Under the pieces are notes generated by a model, which saw only the letters and a program-made list of their open reading frames with translations, did no database searches and was not told the DNA's origin. A stretch of 64,000 nucleotides of DNA from Takakia lepidozioides (lineage: Eukaryota > Streptophyta > Takakiopsida > Takakiales > Takakiaceae), in contig CM060734.1 of the NCBI GenBank assembly GCA_030704615.1, positions 14,320,001-14,384,000 on the forward strand, in the 5' to 3' direction. The position numbers and the translations under genes were made by a program. Positions within the stretch are counted from its first letter, which is position 1, and every line of letters begins with the position of its first letter. Positions 10,453 to 22,034 of the stretch are shown one piece after another.

Positions 10453-10644
10453 GAACTTCGTGTCGACAGAAGGGGGATTTGGAGAACTTCAACAAAACCT
10501 TGTGTTAACACGAGGTTGTTTTCTTGGAACAAAAATGAACCTCGTGTTGCAGCGATGTTGTTTTCTGAGAACTAAAATGAACCTTGTGTCAACACAAGGG
10601 GGATTTGGAGAACTTCAAGTAAACCTCGTGTTGACACGAGGTTG
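10453..10644. repeat. Five palindromes behind the element A transposase
   Basis: Palindromes centre near 10464, 10507, 10560, 10590 and 10632, with consensus arm AACCTCGTGT, centre TG/CA and its reverse complement. The best copies are 10496-10517 and 10621-10644. The outer AACCT and AGGTT arms equal those of the intronic palindromes, but the inner arm is CGTGT in place of TGCGT. They are separated by repeated GGATTTGGAGAACTTCAA segments. Confidence 0.8.
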
Positions 10645-10826
10645 ATTTGATCATCTGTCTATCTGAAGGTAGTTTCTTGTGTTTGCTAAAAGAGAATGAC
10701 AAACCAATGCGACAAATGCGTTGACCCACAAATAGCAAAGATGTTAGATGACATGGGACATGCTGAGAGACACTGGACTTGAACAGTCATTCCATTACAC
10801 ACAATTGTCAAGGAAAACACAGATTT

Positions 10827-13800
10827 TTATGGGGTTGTATCCCGCTGTAGAAGTGTGTTGACTTCGTTGTAACTCATAGTAGCTTGGTGAATGAAGAAGT
10901 CGAGCTTTGGATCACAAACCATCCTTCTCAAGAAGACGAAGTAAAGGTGTTTGCACGGTATGAACTTCCCTCTCTTCCCAAACTACTTGAAAGCATACCA
11001 ACAAAATCAGGACATGTACAATTGGGAAAATTGGAAACAGTGATGTCGTACGTCCTGTCTTGCAGCGAAGATGCGGATGAGATCATGGTGAAGACCCGAC
11101 CATACCCTGGATCAGGCACTTCCATTGTTCCCCCAACACGAGCGTAAAGCATTCTGGCGGACTCAATTTTGCCGTAGTGTTCTGCGGTTGGAGGGAATCG
11201 TCGAACCAGCTTCCCATTCCGTCTGGTTGGCCACAAGTGAGCGTCAGGCGGAGGTACCCGTGAACCGCTTCCACTTGAAGCACCTTCACGTGCAATGGAA
11301 TGTCTGGACAGGGAAAAACCCGCCTCTTCCAGCATTGCAATCTCTCGATGAGTGAGACCTGTGCCCATCTTCACAGGCCACACGGTTGGTGGAGTAGGCT
11401 TCCTTACCACGGAAGGCCTCACTGTCCCATGCACACATCTCCCACAATCGTCAACGCAGAACCAGAACTTGTGGTTCTTTGCCTCGCCTTGTCCGTAAGG
11501 GAGAAACAAACCCGTGAATGTAGGAGCTGCAGTGCGTTCTTTCCCTCTGGATATTAATGATGTACATTTTTCATGATTGGTGGCCCTGATCGCCGCGCAT
11601 TTCACACGCGATCCAGCACTTGTGCGTTCTATATGCCAAACATCGTCCAAGCCCTCAGACTCGATTATATGCGACACCACGTTCTGGTCTTCAACCATTG
11701 CAATGACAGTGCTTGATGCAGGGGTCCGGTCTGGGGCAGAGTAGCCCTCACCTGTGGATGTTCCGCAATTCCATCTCTGATCCAAGGGAACACGTGGCGT
11801 CGAGAAGTTGACCCTGTCCGCCCTATGGGAATCTGCATCCGATCCCGGAGGGGTGTCCAATTTCCGTTTGCAAGACCCGAATCTCTCTTCGCCTTCCAGA
11901 TGGGGAACTCTTCCCACGAGAGGGGTGCCATCTGCACATATGCTCACTGCCCGCGCTATTTTGCTAGGATCCCCTGATCTTCCAGCTGCCCGCAACATCA
12001 ACTCGCTCCTGTCCGGACCTTTGCCACCAAGGCCACCCCTCAAGAATGACCTGTATCTGGTTTGCTGCTGTAGAGCACGAATAAGGTCATCGGCCGTCGC
12101 TGCATACAAATCTCTCCCTTTTTTGCCGGATTGCTGCAACCAGGCATTGTGCACTGTCTCCGCAAGATTGCAAGAAGGCATGTTCGCCATCTCCTCAATG
12201 GACATATGCTGCAAGGCAAAAAAACACAAAACCCATATTAGAGTTGGACCCTGAAAGATATATTGGAAGCACCCAAACAAACTTTTGAATGCAAACCACT
12301 CACCGTTGTCATGGCCGCTCCCCACTGTCGGTAACGGAAGTGCCAAAATGCGAACCAGTCTTGCAGTGCCCTCATGCTGTCCTCCGATGCCGCTCCAGAT
12401 GAGTACCACCAGGCACGAATTGTCTGGAACAATGTATTCGCTTCCCCCATAGTTTTGGCGTCTTTGTACTGTTTGCACAGTTGACGATGCATACTCTGCA
12501 TATCTGGCTTGATGTACGTCTTTGTGTGTTTGTCGAGGGATTGTGTCCAATGAAAAAGACACGTACGTTCTCTTCCAGGCATTGGCACTTTTGGATCTCC
12601 CGACCCGAACACAATGCGGACAGCGTTGAAGTTAGCTTGAGCACTATCGGCCATGAAACCAACGAAATTGGGAGATGGGAGACCATTGGAGGCCATAACA
12701 CGAATGAGAGCTTCCCACATGAGCTGCTGTGAATCTGTGTCCTCTGACTGCATGTCACACACTGCAATTGTCATGACCCGCTGGTACACAGGGTCGTAAA
12801 CATGACATGCCATTGTGGTCCAGTCTTTAACTCTCTTGACATGATCGAACATAAGGAAGCAGTTGCCAAGATCGCCACCCTTCTGCATACGTTTAACCAG
12901 GCTGACCCCGCTGCCCTCACCTTTTGTGGACATTTTGAACAAGAACACTTTCCTGGCTCCTTGTCCCGGGAAAACGCTGTCTTGGATGTAGTCGTACATG
13001 CTCCTTTTCTTCAAATCCATAATATTGTCCATATAACCTCGGCTCCCAGAGCCCATTCTTAAAGCGTTCACCTGATTCCTAATGTTTGGAGAAGTCAAAG
13101 CAGAGAAATGGTCCATAACAGTGTCCAAAGCTGGTCCTTCCAGCATTCCTCCAACCGAATTTGATGCACACAGAATACGGCTTTCCAGAAAGGACTTGCT
13201 CGCCCCCATGGCAATTGCAGATGTGGTGCCAGTTGGATTGGTATCCAACTCTTGCCTTATCAGACGAGAGACTGTGTCAACGCTCTCCCTATAATCCCCC
13301 TTGGACACAGGGTGGTTGTGAAAACCGAAATGGACACAGGCTCTAGTCAGGTTTTTGAATCGATGCACCACATAATACATTCTGGCGCCACACAAAGCAA
13401 GGCAGCAAGGTGGTACCCTACAGAACTTGCACACAAAAGTGTTACTGTATGGTGGTGTTACCCCAGGCTTGAATGGATTCTCACTGACTCCATCCCATTC
13501 GCTTTGGTTTTGCACACCTGACAATGCGAAGTGTCTGCATTTCATGTTCTCGCATTTCAGGTGCCCATTACAGACTGTTCGCCTGAATATGAGGTTGTCG
13601 TTGTTGTGAATATTGGATGTTTTTGTGCGGCACCAAGGGTGCCCATCGTGCTTTTTGTCCATTCCTTCCAGGAGACTGGAAATCCCCCCACGCGACCAGG
13701 AGGAGGCAGCTCAAAAACAGTATTACCATCAAACGATTCCGGCAAGAATGCCACCCTTTCAATATTGAAAGTGCTCCAGTCTATCCCCCTCAACTCACTC

Positions 13801-14330
13801 TTGAATCCTGCCATCCCACCCATCGCTTTCAATTTAGGAATGACACTGGAGATCTCCTCCACATCTGGTTCTACATGTGGACATGGCTGATCCACAGGCG
13901 GTATTGCACATGTGTCATCGGAGGATGAGTCCGAAAGGTCAACTACAGTGTTAACGGCAGTCGCCTCCTTCTTCACAACCACTGGTGTCTTCTCCTGGGC
14001 CACTGATGCTGCCGTGCCAGGAGTTACGAACGATCCTGCAGACTGTCTCAGAGGAGCACTGAGCACCCTGTATCTGCCTGGAGGCACTCTCCATTGCGTG
14101 GTTGGTGCAGTTTGCGATGGTTTCTGGAACGCGTACTTGAGCAGTTTTCCATTGGCATCGTACACTTCCCTCTGAAGGAATAGACTACCATTTTCCAACC
14201 GAAACTGCATTGCGAGGACGAGTTCATGAACCACCGCAAAACCATCATCTTCCACCTCGTAAGAAAATGGAACAGGGTGGTCGTCACTGAAGAAGTCCGC
14301 GTCAAGGGAGCCCACAGCCTGGGAAGCCAT
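10827..14330 (-). pseudogene. Element A transposase (MULE-like DDE, SWIM zinc finger), frameshifted
   Basis: This is the probable transposase of element A. The start Met at 14330 is chosen because element B aligns from the equivalent Met at 60462. Order: a novel N-terminal region; a Cys/His region (GHPWCRTKTSN, then paired cysteines and a later HNHPVS) like WRKY/GCM-type fingers; and a DDE core with LMFDHVKRVKDW, GFMADSAQANFNAV and CLFHWTQSL, the last two characteristic of MULE transposases. A 95-bp intron (12303-12209, GT-AG) follows. The second exon ends in a SWIM finger (YDITVSNFPNCTCPDF, then CKH). Relative to element B there is an apparent +1 shift near 13665, in a run of G, and a one-base shift near 10965 just before the SWIM CKH. 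The stop is at 10827-10829. It is divergent from the ParB-methyltransferase gene. Confidence 0.75.
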
Positions 14331-14986
14331 ATGTCGATGTTGCTTCAGAAAGTACAGTTCAAAGTCCGATGGTGCTTCTGAATGCAGGTTGTGTGAGAGT
14401 GGAGTTTTGGCGTCCTCATACACAATTGTTCTCTCAGAATTGCCCCACCAGTGCATTAGCTGACAGATTCACTGACAGAGCCGCCAATGTCGTTGTCATG
14501 TCAGGGAGGCCAGAAGAGATGCCCATTTCCATTAAATTTTGACGACAACTGCACCGCTGCACAACTGAATATAATTCACATTCCTCTGGAACATTCCACC
14601 CTAAATTACCCAACAATGAATTTTTTAAGATGAGAGTCGATTACACCCTAACGATTTTTGGATGGATGATGTTTGAATGATATCTGCCGTTATACATAGG
14701 GTTAGACCCCAACGAATTTTGTAAGGATGATGATTCATTGATCTCCGCCGTTAAACATAGGGGTAGAGATACCCCGATTACATTTTTGGAAGGATGATGT
14801 TTCAATAATTCCGGCCGTTTTACATAACGACTACATAGACACGTGTTCGCCATGCATGTGGATTGAGTCGGTGGCGCACTGAACGGTCCGAGCGAACATC
14901 TTGGCGTTGAAGGCCTCGCGATGAACCTCAGATAATGTTCTTTTTGCCTGAGTAACTCATTTTCTTTGCAACCCTGGATTCCGCAG
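14331..14986. promoter_or_regulatory. Divergent intergenic region with tandem repeats
   Basis: This sits between the two divergently transcribed element A genes and must hold both promoters. It includes three imperfect ~60-bp repeats at about 14639-14830, each with a GGATGATG block followed by a GCCGTT(A/T)(T/A)ACAT-type block. No convincing TATA box was assigned. The 5' exon of the plus gene may also lie here. Confidence 0.45.
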
Positions 14987-17900
14987 AGACGGTGTCCCTA
15001 CTTCGAGGGAGAAGCAAGCGTCGAAGAACACTGTATTTCACGTCAAACAAGGAAAGGGCACGCGCTAAGGAGAGGATGAGAAAGGCGAGACGGGAGCTTA
15101 GAATGGGAGAAGAAACCCCGCGAGATGAGGAAGAGGAAGGGCAAAAGAGGATTCAGCAACCGCAGTGTGGAGAGGAAGGTCTTGAAGTGATCCAGGAGGC
15201 GACAGACGAGCAACCTGCAATCGAAGGAGGGGATGAGGAGGAAGTAACCTGGGCTCGGGAGGAAGCAGTGAGAGTACAGAACCTGGCCTTCAAAGACCAG
15301 GGAGAACAAACGGACGTAGGAACGCGGCCGTCTGCCCCTGTTTCGCACCATCGCGACCTCCTTGGAAGCATGTTACCTCAAGACCGCATGGAAAAATTGA
15401 ACGCGACAGGAGCATCATCAAGTGCAAAGCAGAAACCCCAGGTAGCTACGAACTTTCTTTTTCTCTCTCTGTTTCTGTCTTTTTCTCTCTCTGTTTCTGT
15501 CTAAGCATTGAGGACGACATCAACCTTGCGTCAACGCAAGGTTGAAGTCGACCTCCAAAGTGTATTTGTTGGGCTCAAAACAGTGCAGAAACTGCACCAC
15601 AATCTGTACGGTTTCATGCTAAGCATTGAGGTGGACATCAACCTTGCGTCAACGCAAGGTTGAAGTCGACCTCAATGCTTTTTTGCTGGGCATAAAACAG
15701 TGTAGAAACTGCACTACAATCAAGGTAGAGAGACACGGATGCTTCCGACGCATCATGGATTTCAAAGAGGAAGCAGAGACAGGAGTCTCCATTTACTGTA
15801 GATATTTGCTTCGCTGAACCCCGATAAGAGAGCTCGCAATCAACCTTGCGTCAACGCAAGGTTGATCCCAACCTGCATATTGTATGTTTAGAGCTTGTAG
15901 TGAAACCAACAGAGGCTGCACAGGAATCAACCTTGCGTTGACGCAAGGCTGGTTTTCATGATATCTTTGCACAATGGATGCGTCCGATATCCCACTGTCC
16001 TCACTGTAAGGTAGGGAAAGTTCATTCTTCGAGGCTCCCAAAAGAACCCTGCGTCAACGCAAAACATAATTTGGGTCCAAACGTCTTTCCTGTATGCCTT
16101 TCAGTCTAAGTTACGTCCCCATCAATCAACCTTGCGTCAAAGCAAGGTTGATGCATGGGAGCTCAATCTCACACTCACAGATTATTAATTCTGTGCAGAG
16201 GAAAAGAAAAAGGAAATCCGAGGGGGAAGATTTGGCCGCTTCAGAAGGTGAAGGTGATGAAGAGTCACTGGAGGGACACTATGAAAACAAGGCCGAGGAG
16301 ATAATGGGTGGGCAAAAAGTGAACTCGTCGAAGGTGATTCTGTCGATGGAGGTTCCCGGCGGAAACCTGGTCATTCCGCTTTGCAGGATGATCTCCATGC
16401 CCACTGTTCGACCGGCATTGAGGAACGATATAACAAAGTTGAAGAACGACTTTGTTCACGGCTATGTGAAGGGATCAGCAGTGTTCTACGTATCCACTAT
16501 GAACACAAAAGGAGAGGAGTGTCTTGTAACAGAGGACATTGAGCAAAGTTGGGATGAATGCTGGCGGGATGTGAACAGGGAGTTCGAGTTCAAGCTGTCG
16601 AAGAAGACCTCCACAAAAGCATTCATGGGGAAGATGTTTTTTGTCTGGGATGGGAACCACAGACTGCTTGCCTGGATGGATTACATTTCAAGCATGCACT
16701 CGGACGACATCGAATGGCACTGGAGCGTGGTTTCCATGGTTCTGGATCACAAAGGGCATGTCACGCAGCTCTTGACAGCCATGCACGACATAAACAAGTA
16801 AGTCTCCATCTTTGTGTCTGTTCCTCGTTTCGACAATTAGAAATCATCTTATGAGTTGACGGTTTTTCCAGGTCCAACGAAACATCTCATGTGACCACCA
16901 ATCTGTGCCACACTCTGTTCCGCATCCAGAAGGTAGGGCTGATGCCACTGGAGTCATTCACGAACGTGCTTAGTCCACAGCAGATGAAGAGGTGTGCTGA
17001 GAAGAAGACAAGCACATGGTATAGCTTGACAAGGGAGGCTTTCCTTGACTACATGTACACTGTAAGCTTCTTGACACTGCTTGCTTTTTGACACTGCAAG
17101 CTTCTTGACACTACCTGTTGTTACTATTTTCTGACAAGTAATGACAGTGTTTCATTCTTTTTACCTGCAATGTATGCAGCAAGAAATAGCAGAAACCGGC
17201 TTGAAGGCGAAAGCTGAGTACTATGATTCCCACACTGAAGAGCAGCGGTCTGCATCTGGGCTTGAGGACACGATGAAGTTCGAGATGAATAATCAAAGGA
17301 AGAACCTCATGAGTGCATTCGACAAACAAATCAGGATAGCAGATCCAGGGCTTGGCACAGAATTTCTGGAGCAGGTGAAAGTGCACTATGACAAGTTTGG
17401 CTCCAAGCCAGAAATGACTCAGGAGAAACTACATCGCCTTTCCATTTCAATGGTGGACAATGCAACGAAAATCAGGTGGTTGGAGATATGGAACTCGGAT
17501 CCTCTTGTGAGAGACACGAATATGTTTCCAACTCCAGAGAGAGACCCGAAGACACAAGCAATAAAAGTTGTAAGCGACCAGACATTCGACCAGTGGCTAC
17601 ACAAAGCCACATTTTGGAGCCAGGTAAGGTTACCACCAAACCATTTTCAGACATGTGTGTTGCTCCGTAATTCTGCTCCCAACCTCTCCAAAATTCTTAC
17701 AAGCTTTCTTGTTGCAGTTAGAAAAACGTGCAGTGGCTGCACTTGCTGAGTCGATGGCAGACTACAAAATCAAGATGGCTTGCCCCCGGATCACACTGGA
17801 GGCCTATATCAGGAGGTGGAAGCTCGCTGTCTGGAACAATTGCTTCTTCAGGGAGTTTGAAAAAGACAAAGGAATCTCCAGATCGTACGAGTTCAAAAAC

Positions 17901-20900
17901 CAGCTGAACAGCGAGCAAGCAATGAAACGAGTGTTGTACAGGTGTGATCTCCTTACTCAATTGTGGTACTTGAAGGGCGTGCATCTGCAATCTTCTGTCA
18001 TACTTTCAGATTTGCGAATTTGCGTGGCTTTGAGGGATCTCTGGGGGCTCTGAATGTGCTGTCCAGCAACATTGCGTTGACGCAAAGTTGTTTCCCATGG
18101 TCCTGGTTTCACTTACCTATATCTGGGTATCCCATACTGGCGTTTTATTGCATGTGAATGGGGGTGAATGGACAGGAAAATCAGCCTTGCGTCAACGCAA
18201 TGTTGATGAGACGCAGACTATGTACCTTTTCCTCTGGTTTGGGGCAGTTCAAATCCAGATCCAATTCTGCCAACTTGAACATAACAATGTTTGGAGTCTA
18301 TTTCAAATGCTATTTTCAGCTTTCACTATGCCAACAAACAGACTTGCGTTGACGCAAGGTTGTTTGGCGGTATGGATTGATGGAAATGTCCCTGTGCATC
18401 CCCCAACTTCCATGCAATTGTAGGAGACTTTCGATTATCAGATATAATATCGATGTTTGTTTCAACAGAGGAATTCAACATTGCGCCAACGCAATGTTGA
18501 ATATCCATAGCAGTACATAGTGAGATGGTGGTTTTCAGGCATTGTTTCCCATTTCATCTGTGAGTGAAAACAACATTGCGTTGACGCAATGTTGTATTGC
18601 ACTTGTCAGTCGTTGTCTCTATCAATACAACGTAACCACTAGGTGTTTCCCATTTCTGCTCGAATCAACATTGCGTCAACGCAAGGTTGATTCTGGACAG
18701 CAAAAGTTGATTACCAGGTGTTCCCTTCCTTTATTTCAATATCTTCTTCTGAATGTCTGTTCTTTTCCATTTTCCGATTGACTGACTATCTGGGTTTTTG
18801 GTGTTTGATTCAGGTATATGTATCATATCCTCATACCGGGAAAGTACCTTAGCGATGACCCAGACTTCATCTATTCATGGGCTGACCCCTCCAATGAGAA
18901 GACAATGTACACGGCTGGTATTGCCAGAGACTGGAGCAGGGCGCACTTCAGAGACTGTGGGTGGTACCTCGACCTGCCAAAACAGGACACACCATTCGAT
19001 GAAGTTGTTTTGAGAAACCTGAACGACAATGCCGCAGCGATTGCCCCATTGGCAGACAAAGACATTCAGGACAGAATCATTTCTACTCTGGCTGCAAAAG
19101 AGCCCGAGAGAACTGCCACTCCAAAACGAAAGGGGAAGACTGTCGGGGATCCTAAGGGGAAGGGGAAAAGTGCAGCTCCGCAAGGACAGGGACCGTCAGA
19201 GGTTCCTGTCAGAGAGCCTTCTCCCGCAAGGAGGGATAGGAGAACATCAAAGTCGAGGGAGCAGCCTTACGAGGCGAGAGAACATCCCTCCAGGGTTTTG
19301 GGCCAGTTCAATCGTAGGGTGCTGAATGAAAGTTTTCTTGCAATGATGGAGTCCAGGAAGTCCATATTCAAAGGGGTGCCCTCGAAATCATGGGACATGC
19401 TTGTTTCGTTCCTCACTCAGGTAAACACTTTTGTCTAAACTGTTGTATGAATAATTGTGTTTTGGCATCTTGTTGTGGCTTTTCCAGGGGATTGATCTCC
19501 TGCTCGATTTGGATTGGGCTTCTTACACTGTCTCCTGTTTTTCCCTGTAGGTGACAAAAAATCCGGAATGGGTGAATGGAGTTCAGCAGGCATACGCGAC
19601 TGACCTTGTGGTGCTGGACATTCCTGACGGTTATCCTGTCCCTGATGTGTTCCCTTCCAATTCGACCCCGACTTGGAACAAATCGGATTCTCGTTATTGG
19701 CAGTGGGCTTTCTCGTTCAGCAACAAATTCCTTTCGGACTCGGGGGCTCTTCTTCTCATGCAGTCAAAGGACATGTCGGTCCGAAGAACTCTTTTCAGCT
19801 ACATGAAAGCCTCCGGGTTTCGTGTCATCAAAACTTGGACATGCATCAATACTCTGCCTCTTACGAAGGGCGAGTTCCCGGGGCAGAAAGTGAGTTGGTT
19901 CCTTTCAATTCATGTTTCGTTGTTTTTTCGGTAAATAAAAATGCTGGGTTATGCCTTCTGTCTCATGCTCTCTTCCTCATTGTTGACAGACACGGGTGTT
20001 CGAAGCTTTGTGCCTGGTGAGGCGGAAGGACACTCTTCCTCCTGGTGTTGCTGAGTTCCAGATGAGGGACCTTGCAGCTCATATTGACCCCACCTGCGAG
20101 CCTATGGAGGATGATGTTCTCTTCAATTACGTGGACTCGGGTCGAACTATGAAAAGGTCGATTGGTGTCCCTTGGAGAGGTGCACGGGAGAAATCTCCAG
20201 CTTTCATGCAGACTTTGGTGGAGACATGTAGCCGTCATGGTGGACGAGTGGTCGACTTGTCTATGGGCACATGTGGGGCACTTCACATTGTGATTGACAT
20301 ATGGGCAGTAACCTTAGGGAAACCCTGTTTTTATTTCTCGTTCTTCTTGGATTTGCAGGAGCATGTTTTCATGCTTGCAAGAGCGCCGGAAGGCACTTCT
20401 TCGGCATGGAAGCTGATACGGAGCTCTTCTCGAGCGAGCTTCGTCAGCTTGAGTCGGACACTACTTCTACCCCATCCAAAGAGGGACTTCTAGAGGAGCT
20501 CGAAGCGCCTGATGAGGATCTGGACGTGGACTCCGATTTTGAGTGTGAGTAAGTTCTTCTGTAGTCGTTCAAAATATGTGGCATTTCCTTGTGTCGTTCC
20601 CGTTCGAAAAAATTGCGTAACATTGTCTATATCTGGATGTTAACATCTGCCACCATTTCTCTTGTTCCTTTCCAGAGTTCTGCACCAGTCATTGAATCAG
20701 CAGACACCTTTCGGATTCCAAGGATACTACATGTCCCCGAGTCCCCCTAGATCCAACCGCTTGCCGGTTTACGCGGAAGCTTGCGCACGGGTGTTATCCG
20801 AACAAACACTGTATTCGCATCTCCATAAAGGTCGTGGAAAAAAAAAACGTCATGTATGTGCTGCTGTATTCATAGATGATATTGCTATTAACTCTGGCAG

Positions 20901-20931
20901 TGGTTCCTCTGAAACCTCCAATATTTCTTGA
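14987..20931 (+). CDS. Element A ParB-like/DNA methyltransferase-like fusion gene
   Basis: Exons that join in frame at GT-AG sites: 14987-15441, 16199-16797, 16872-17061, 17180-17623, 17718-17941, 18814-19420, 19551-19889, 19990-20272, 20359-20548 and 20676-20931 (TGA). The 5' exon with the start codon is not identified. Exon 1 is basic (LYFTSNKERARAKERMRKARR). Exon 2 has the ParB/sulfiredoxin-like core FFVWDGNHRLLAW. Exons 3-6 are helical with a Lys/Arg linker. Exon 7 has DLVVLDIPDGYP at the position of catalytic motif IV (DPPY). Exon 8 has REKSPAFMQTLVE then GGRVVDLSMGT, and exon 9 SAGRHFFGMEADTE, which match motifs X, I and II-III of permuted amino-methyltransferases. ParB-methyltransferase fusions are known in bacteria and phages. 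A plausible role is marking element DNA. The degenerate DPPY and the exon 8-9 junction leave activity uncertain. Confidence 0.65.
15521..16150. repeat. Palindrome cluster in intron 1 of the element A gene
   Basis: Copies lie at 15521-15544, 15639-15662, 15841-15864, 15928-15951, about 16045-16065 (degenerate) and 16127-16150. The consensus is arm CAACCTTGCGT, centre CA, then the exact reverse complement (24 bp). The copy at 15928 has the opposite centre (TG), i.e. is inverted. All lie between exon 1 (ends 15441) and exon 2 (starts 16199). Confidence 0.9.
18067..18689. repeat. Palindrome cluster in intron 5 of the element A gene
   Basis: Copies lie at 18067-18090, 18182-18205, 18339-18362, 18476-18499, 18571-18594 and 18666-18689, spaced about 85-155 bp. 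They have the same 24-bp design as in intron 1. Some arms carry CAACATTGCGT in place of CAACCTTGCGT, and compensating changes in the partner arm occur in two copies (18476 and 18571). Introns 2-4 and 6-9 have none. Confidence 0.9.
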
Positions 20932-21261
20932 CGGTTCAAGTACTGAGGCTCAATAAATTGTGTTTTGGCTTTGCTTCCATCCCATACTGTTTTTCAAGTT
21001 CTCTGCGCGTTCCCGTAAGTAGAGTTAGGGATTGCCTACGGTATTTCTTCGGAGTGCGGAATTGAAAAATGTTTGTGTGTTGGAGTGAATGTACTGCTTT
21101 GCCAAAAAAACATTTTTTCTTTTCAGATTCAGTTCTGTAGTGGGCGATCTCCTCATTCCAAAGTCAGGATCTCCCACAAAATTCATCCGCAAGCCTGCCA
21201 TTGTTCTCGGCCACAAGGAATATTCATGTGGGGGCAGTAAAGAGGGATAAAAAATTAGGAC

Positions 21262-21365
21262 ATAGGGGGGGGGGGAAGCACGGACATAGGTAAAAGGGGG
21301 GGGGGAGCACGGTAATAGGGGTGAGAGCACGGAACCGCGGTAATAGGGGAGGGGAGCACGGAATT
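21262..21365. repeat. G-run repeats with GAGCACGG
   Basis: Four short units of G-rich tract followed by (GA)GCACGG and an ATAGG-type spacer occur here, with G runs of 10-12. This low-complexity tract lies just inside the right end of element A and could form G-quadruplexes. It is non-coding. Confidence 0.8.
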
Positions 21366-21479
21366 AGGGCCTGAACACGTGGATGCTTGCTGACGTGGCG
21401 TGAGCCTAGCCAGGCTCACAGGCTCACAGGCCAGGCTCACGCGCAAGCATTCCCCGTTCCACGTGAAGCTGACATGGAT

Positions 21480-21694
21480 TCGTAGTCATTTACCACGGTC
21501 TTATCAATGATTATGATTAGGCGTCCCCGTTGCCACGTCAACAGTGAGCTCCACGACTGACAGATACGACTCTATGACGCTTACGACTCATTTGTCACAA
21601 ATGACTGGGTTTATCTGACTGGGCAGTCATGAAGTCATAAAAGGCTGATACGACTGGAAAATAGCAGACGTAAAAGCCGGGATCTCTTGTAGTG
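21480..21694. mobile_element. Solo CACTA-type end fragment
   Basis: The stretch ends GTAAAAGCCGGGATCTCTTG then TAGTG at 21694. This closely resembles the right terminus of the CACTA-like element at 53453-54370 and the inverse of its left end. Upstream sequence has repeated TACGACT and GTCAT motifs like that element's interior. No matching left terminus was found nearby. Confidence 0.55.
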
Positions 21695-21865
21695 AATAGC
21701 GATTTCAATGCGGGCACGTGTGGTTGTGGCGGGGCCCGCATGTGGGAGAGGGGTCGCACCGGGTGGGGCGCCCCCTACCTGACCGGCTCAATCTGCTCAG
21801 CTGAGCCCCCGGGGTAAACCAGTCTGCTAGGGCCCACAAACACATCATAAAACATTAATTTTTTG

Positions 21866-21985
21866 GAGGTGTTGCAAAAAGTAGTGGGTAGTGTGGTGGT
21901 AAAGAGCAACTCATAATAAGCATGCGGTTTGGTATTCAAGTCCTGCCAGGTGATACTGTGGTGTGGCAGTAATGTGTGTTAATAA
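21866..21985 (+). mobile_element. Possible tRNA-derived SINE
   Basis: TAGTGTGGTGGTAAAGAGC resembles a Pol III A box. About 35 bp later GTATTCAAGTCC resembles a B box, and an AT-rich tail with AATAATAAATATATAT follows. No acceptor stem pairs, so it is not a tRNA gene. The call is tentative. Confidence 0.35.
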
Positions 21986-22034
21986 TAAATATATATTTTG
22001 TCGGAGGAGGGTCTGTCAGTCCGGTTGAAGGTTG

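Larger units (their letters stand above)
10099..21443. mobile_element. Element A: MULE-like transposon with ParB-methyltransferase gene
   Basis: The element is about 11.3 kb. Candidate terminal inverted repeats are 10099-10128 and 21414-21443, matching at 27 of 30 positions and starting CGCGTGAGCCTGGC on the left. Inside are two divergent genes: a transposase-like gene on minus and a ParB-methyltransferase-like gene on plus. About 12 intronic palindromes share one sequence, and five related palindromes lie behind the transposase. The termini are tentative, because GTGAGC-rich repeats extend on both sides and no target-site duplication was established. Homologous gene order at 55-64 kb supports the unit being real. 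Confidence 0.65.

Noticed and set aside
10827-14330. KDZ-type (Kyakuja/Dileera/Zisupton) transposase identity
   Set aside because: The KDZ-TET association made this attractive, but the FMADSAQANFNAV...CLFHW motifs and SWIM finger fit MULE-like transposases better.
21700-21840. rRNA or other structured RNA (GC-rich stretch)
   Set aside because: There is no similarity to rRNA motifs that I recognise, and it is only about 140 bp long.
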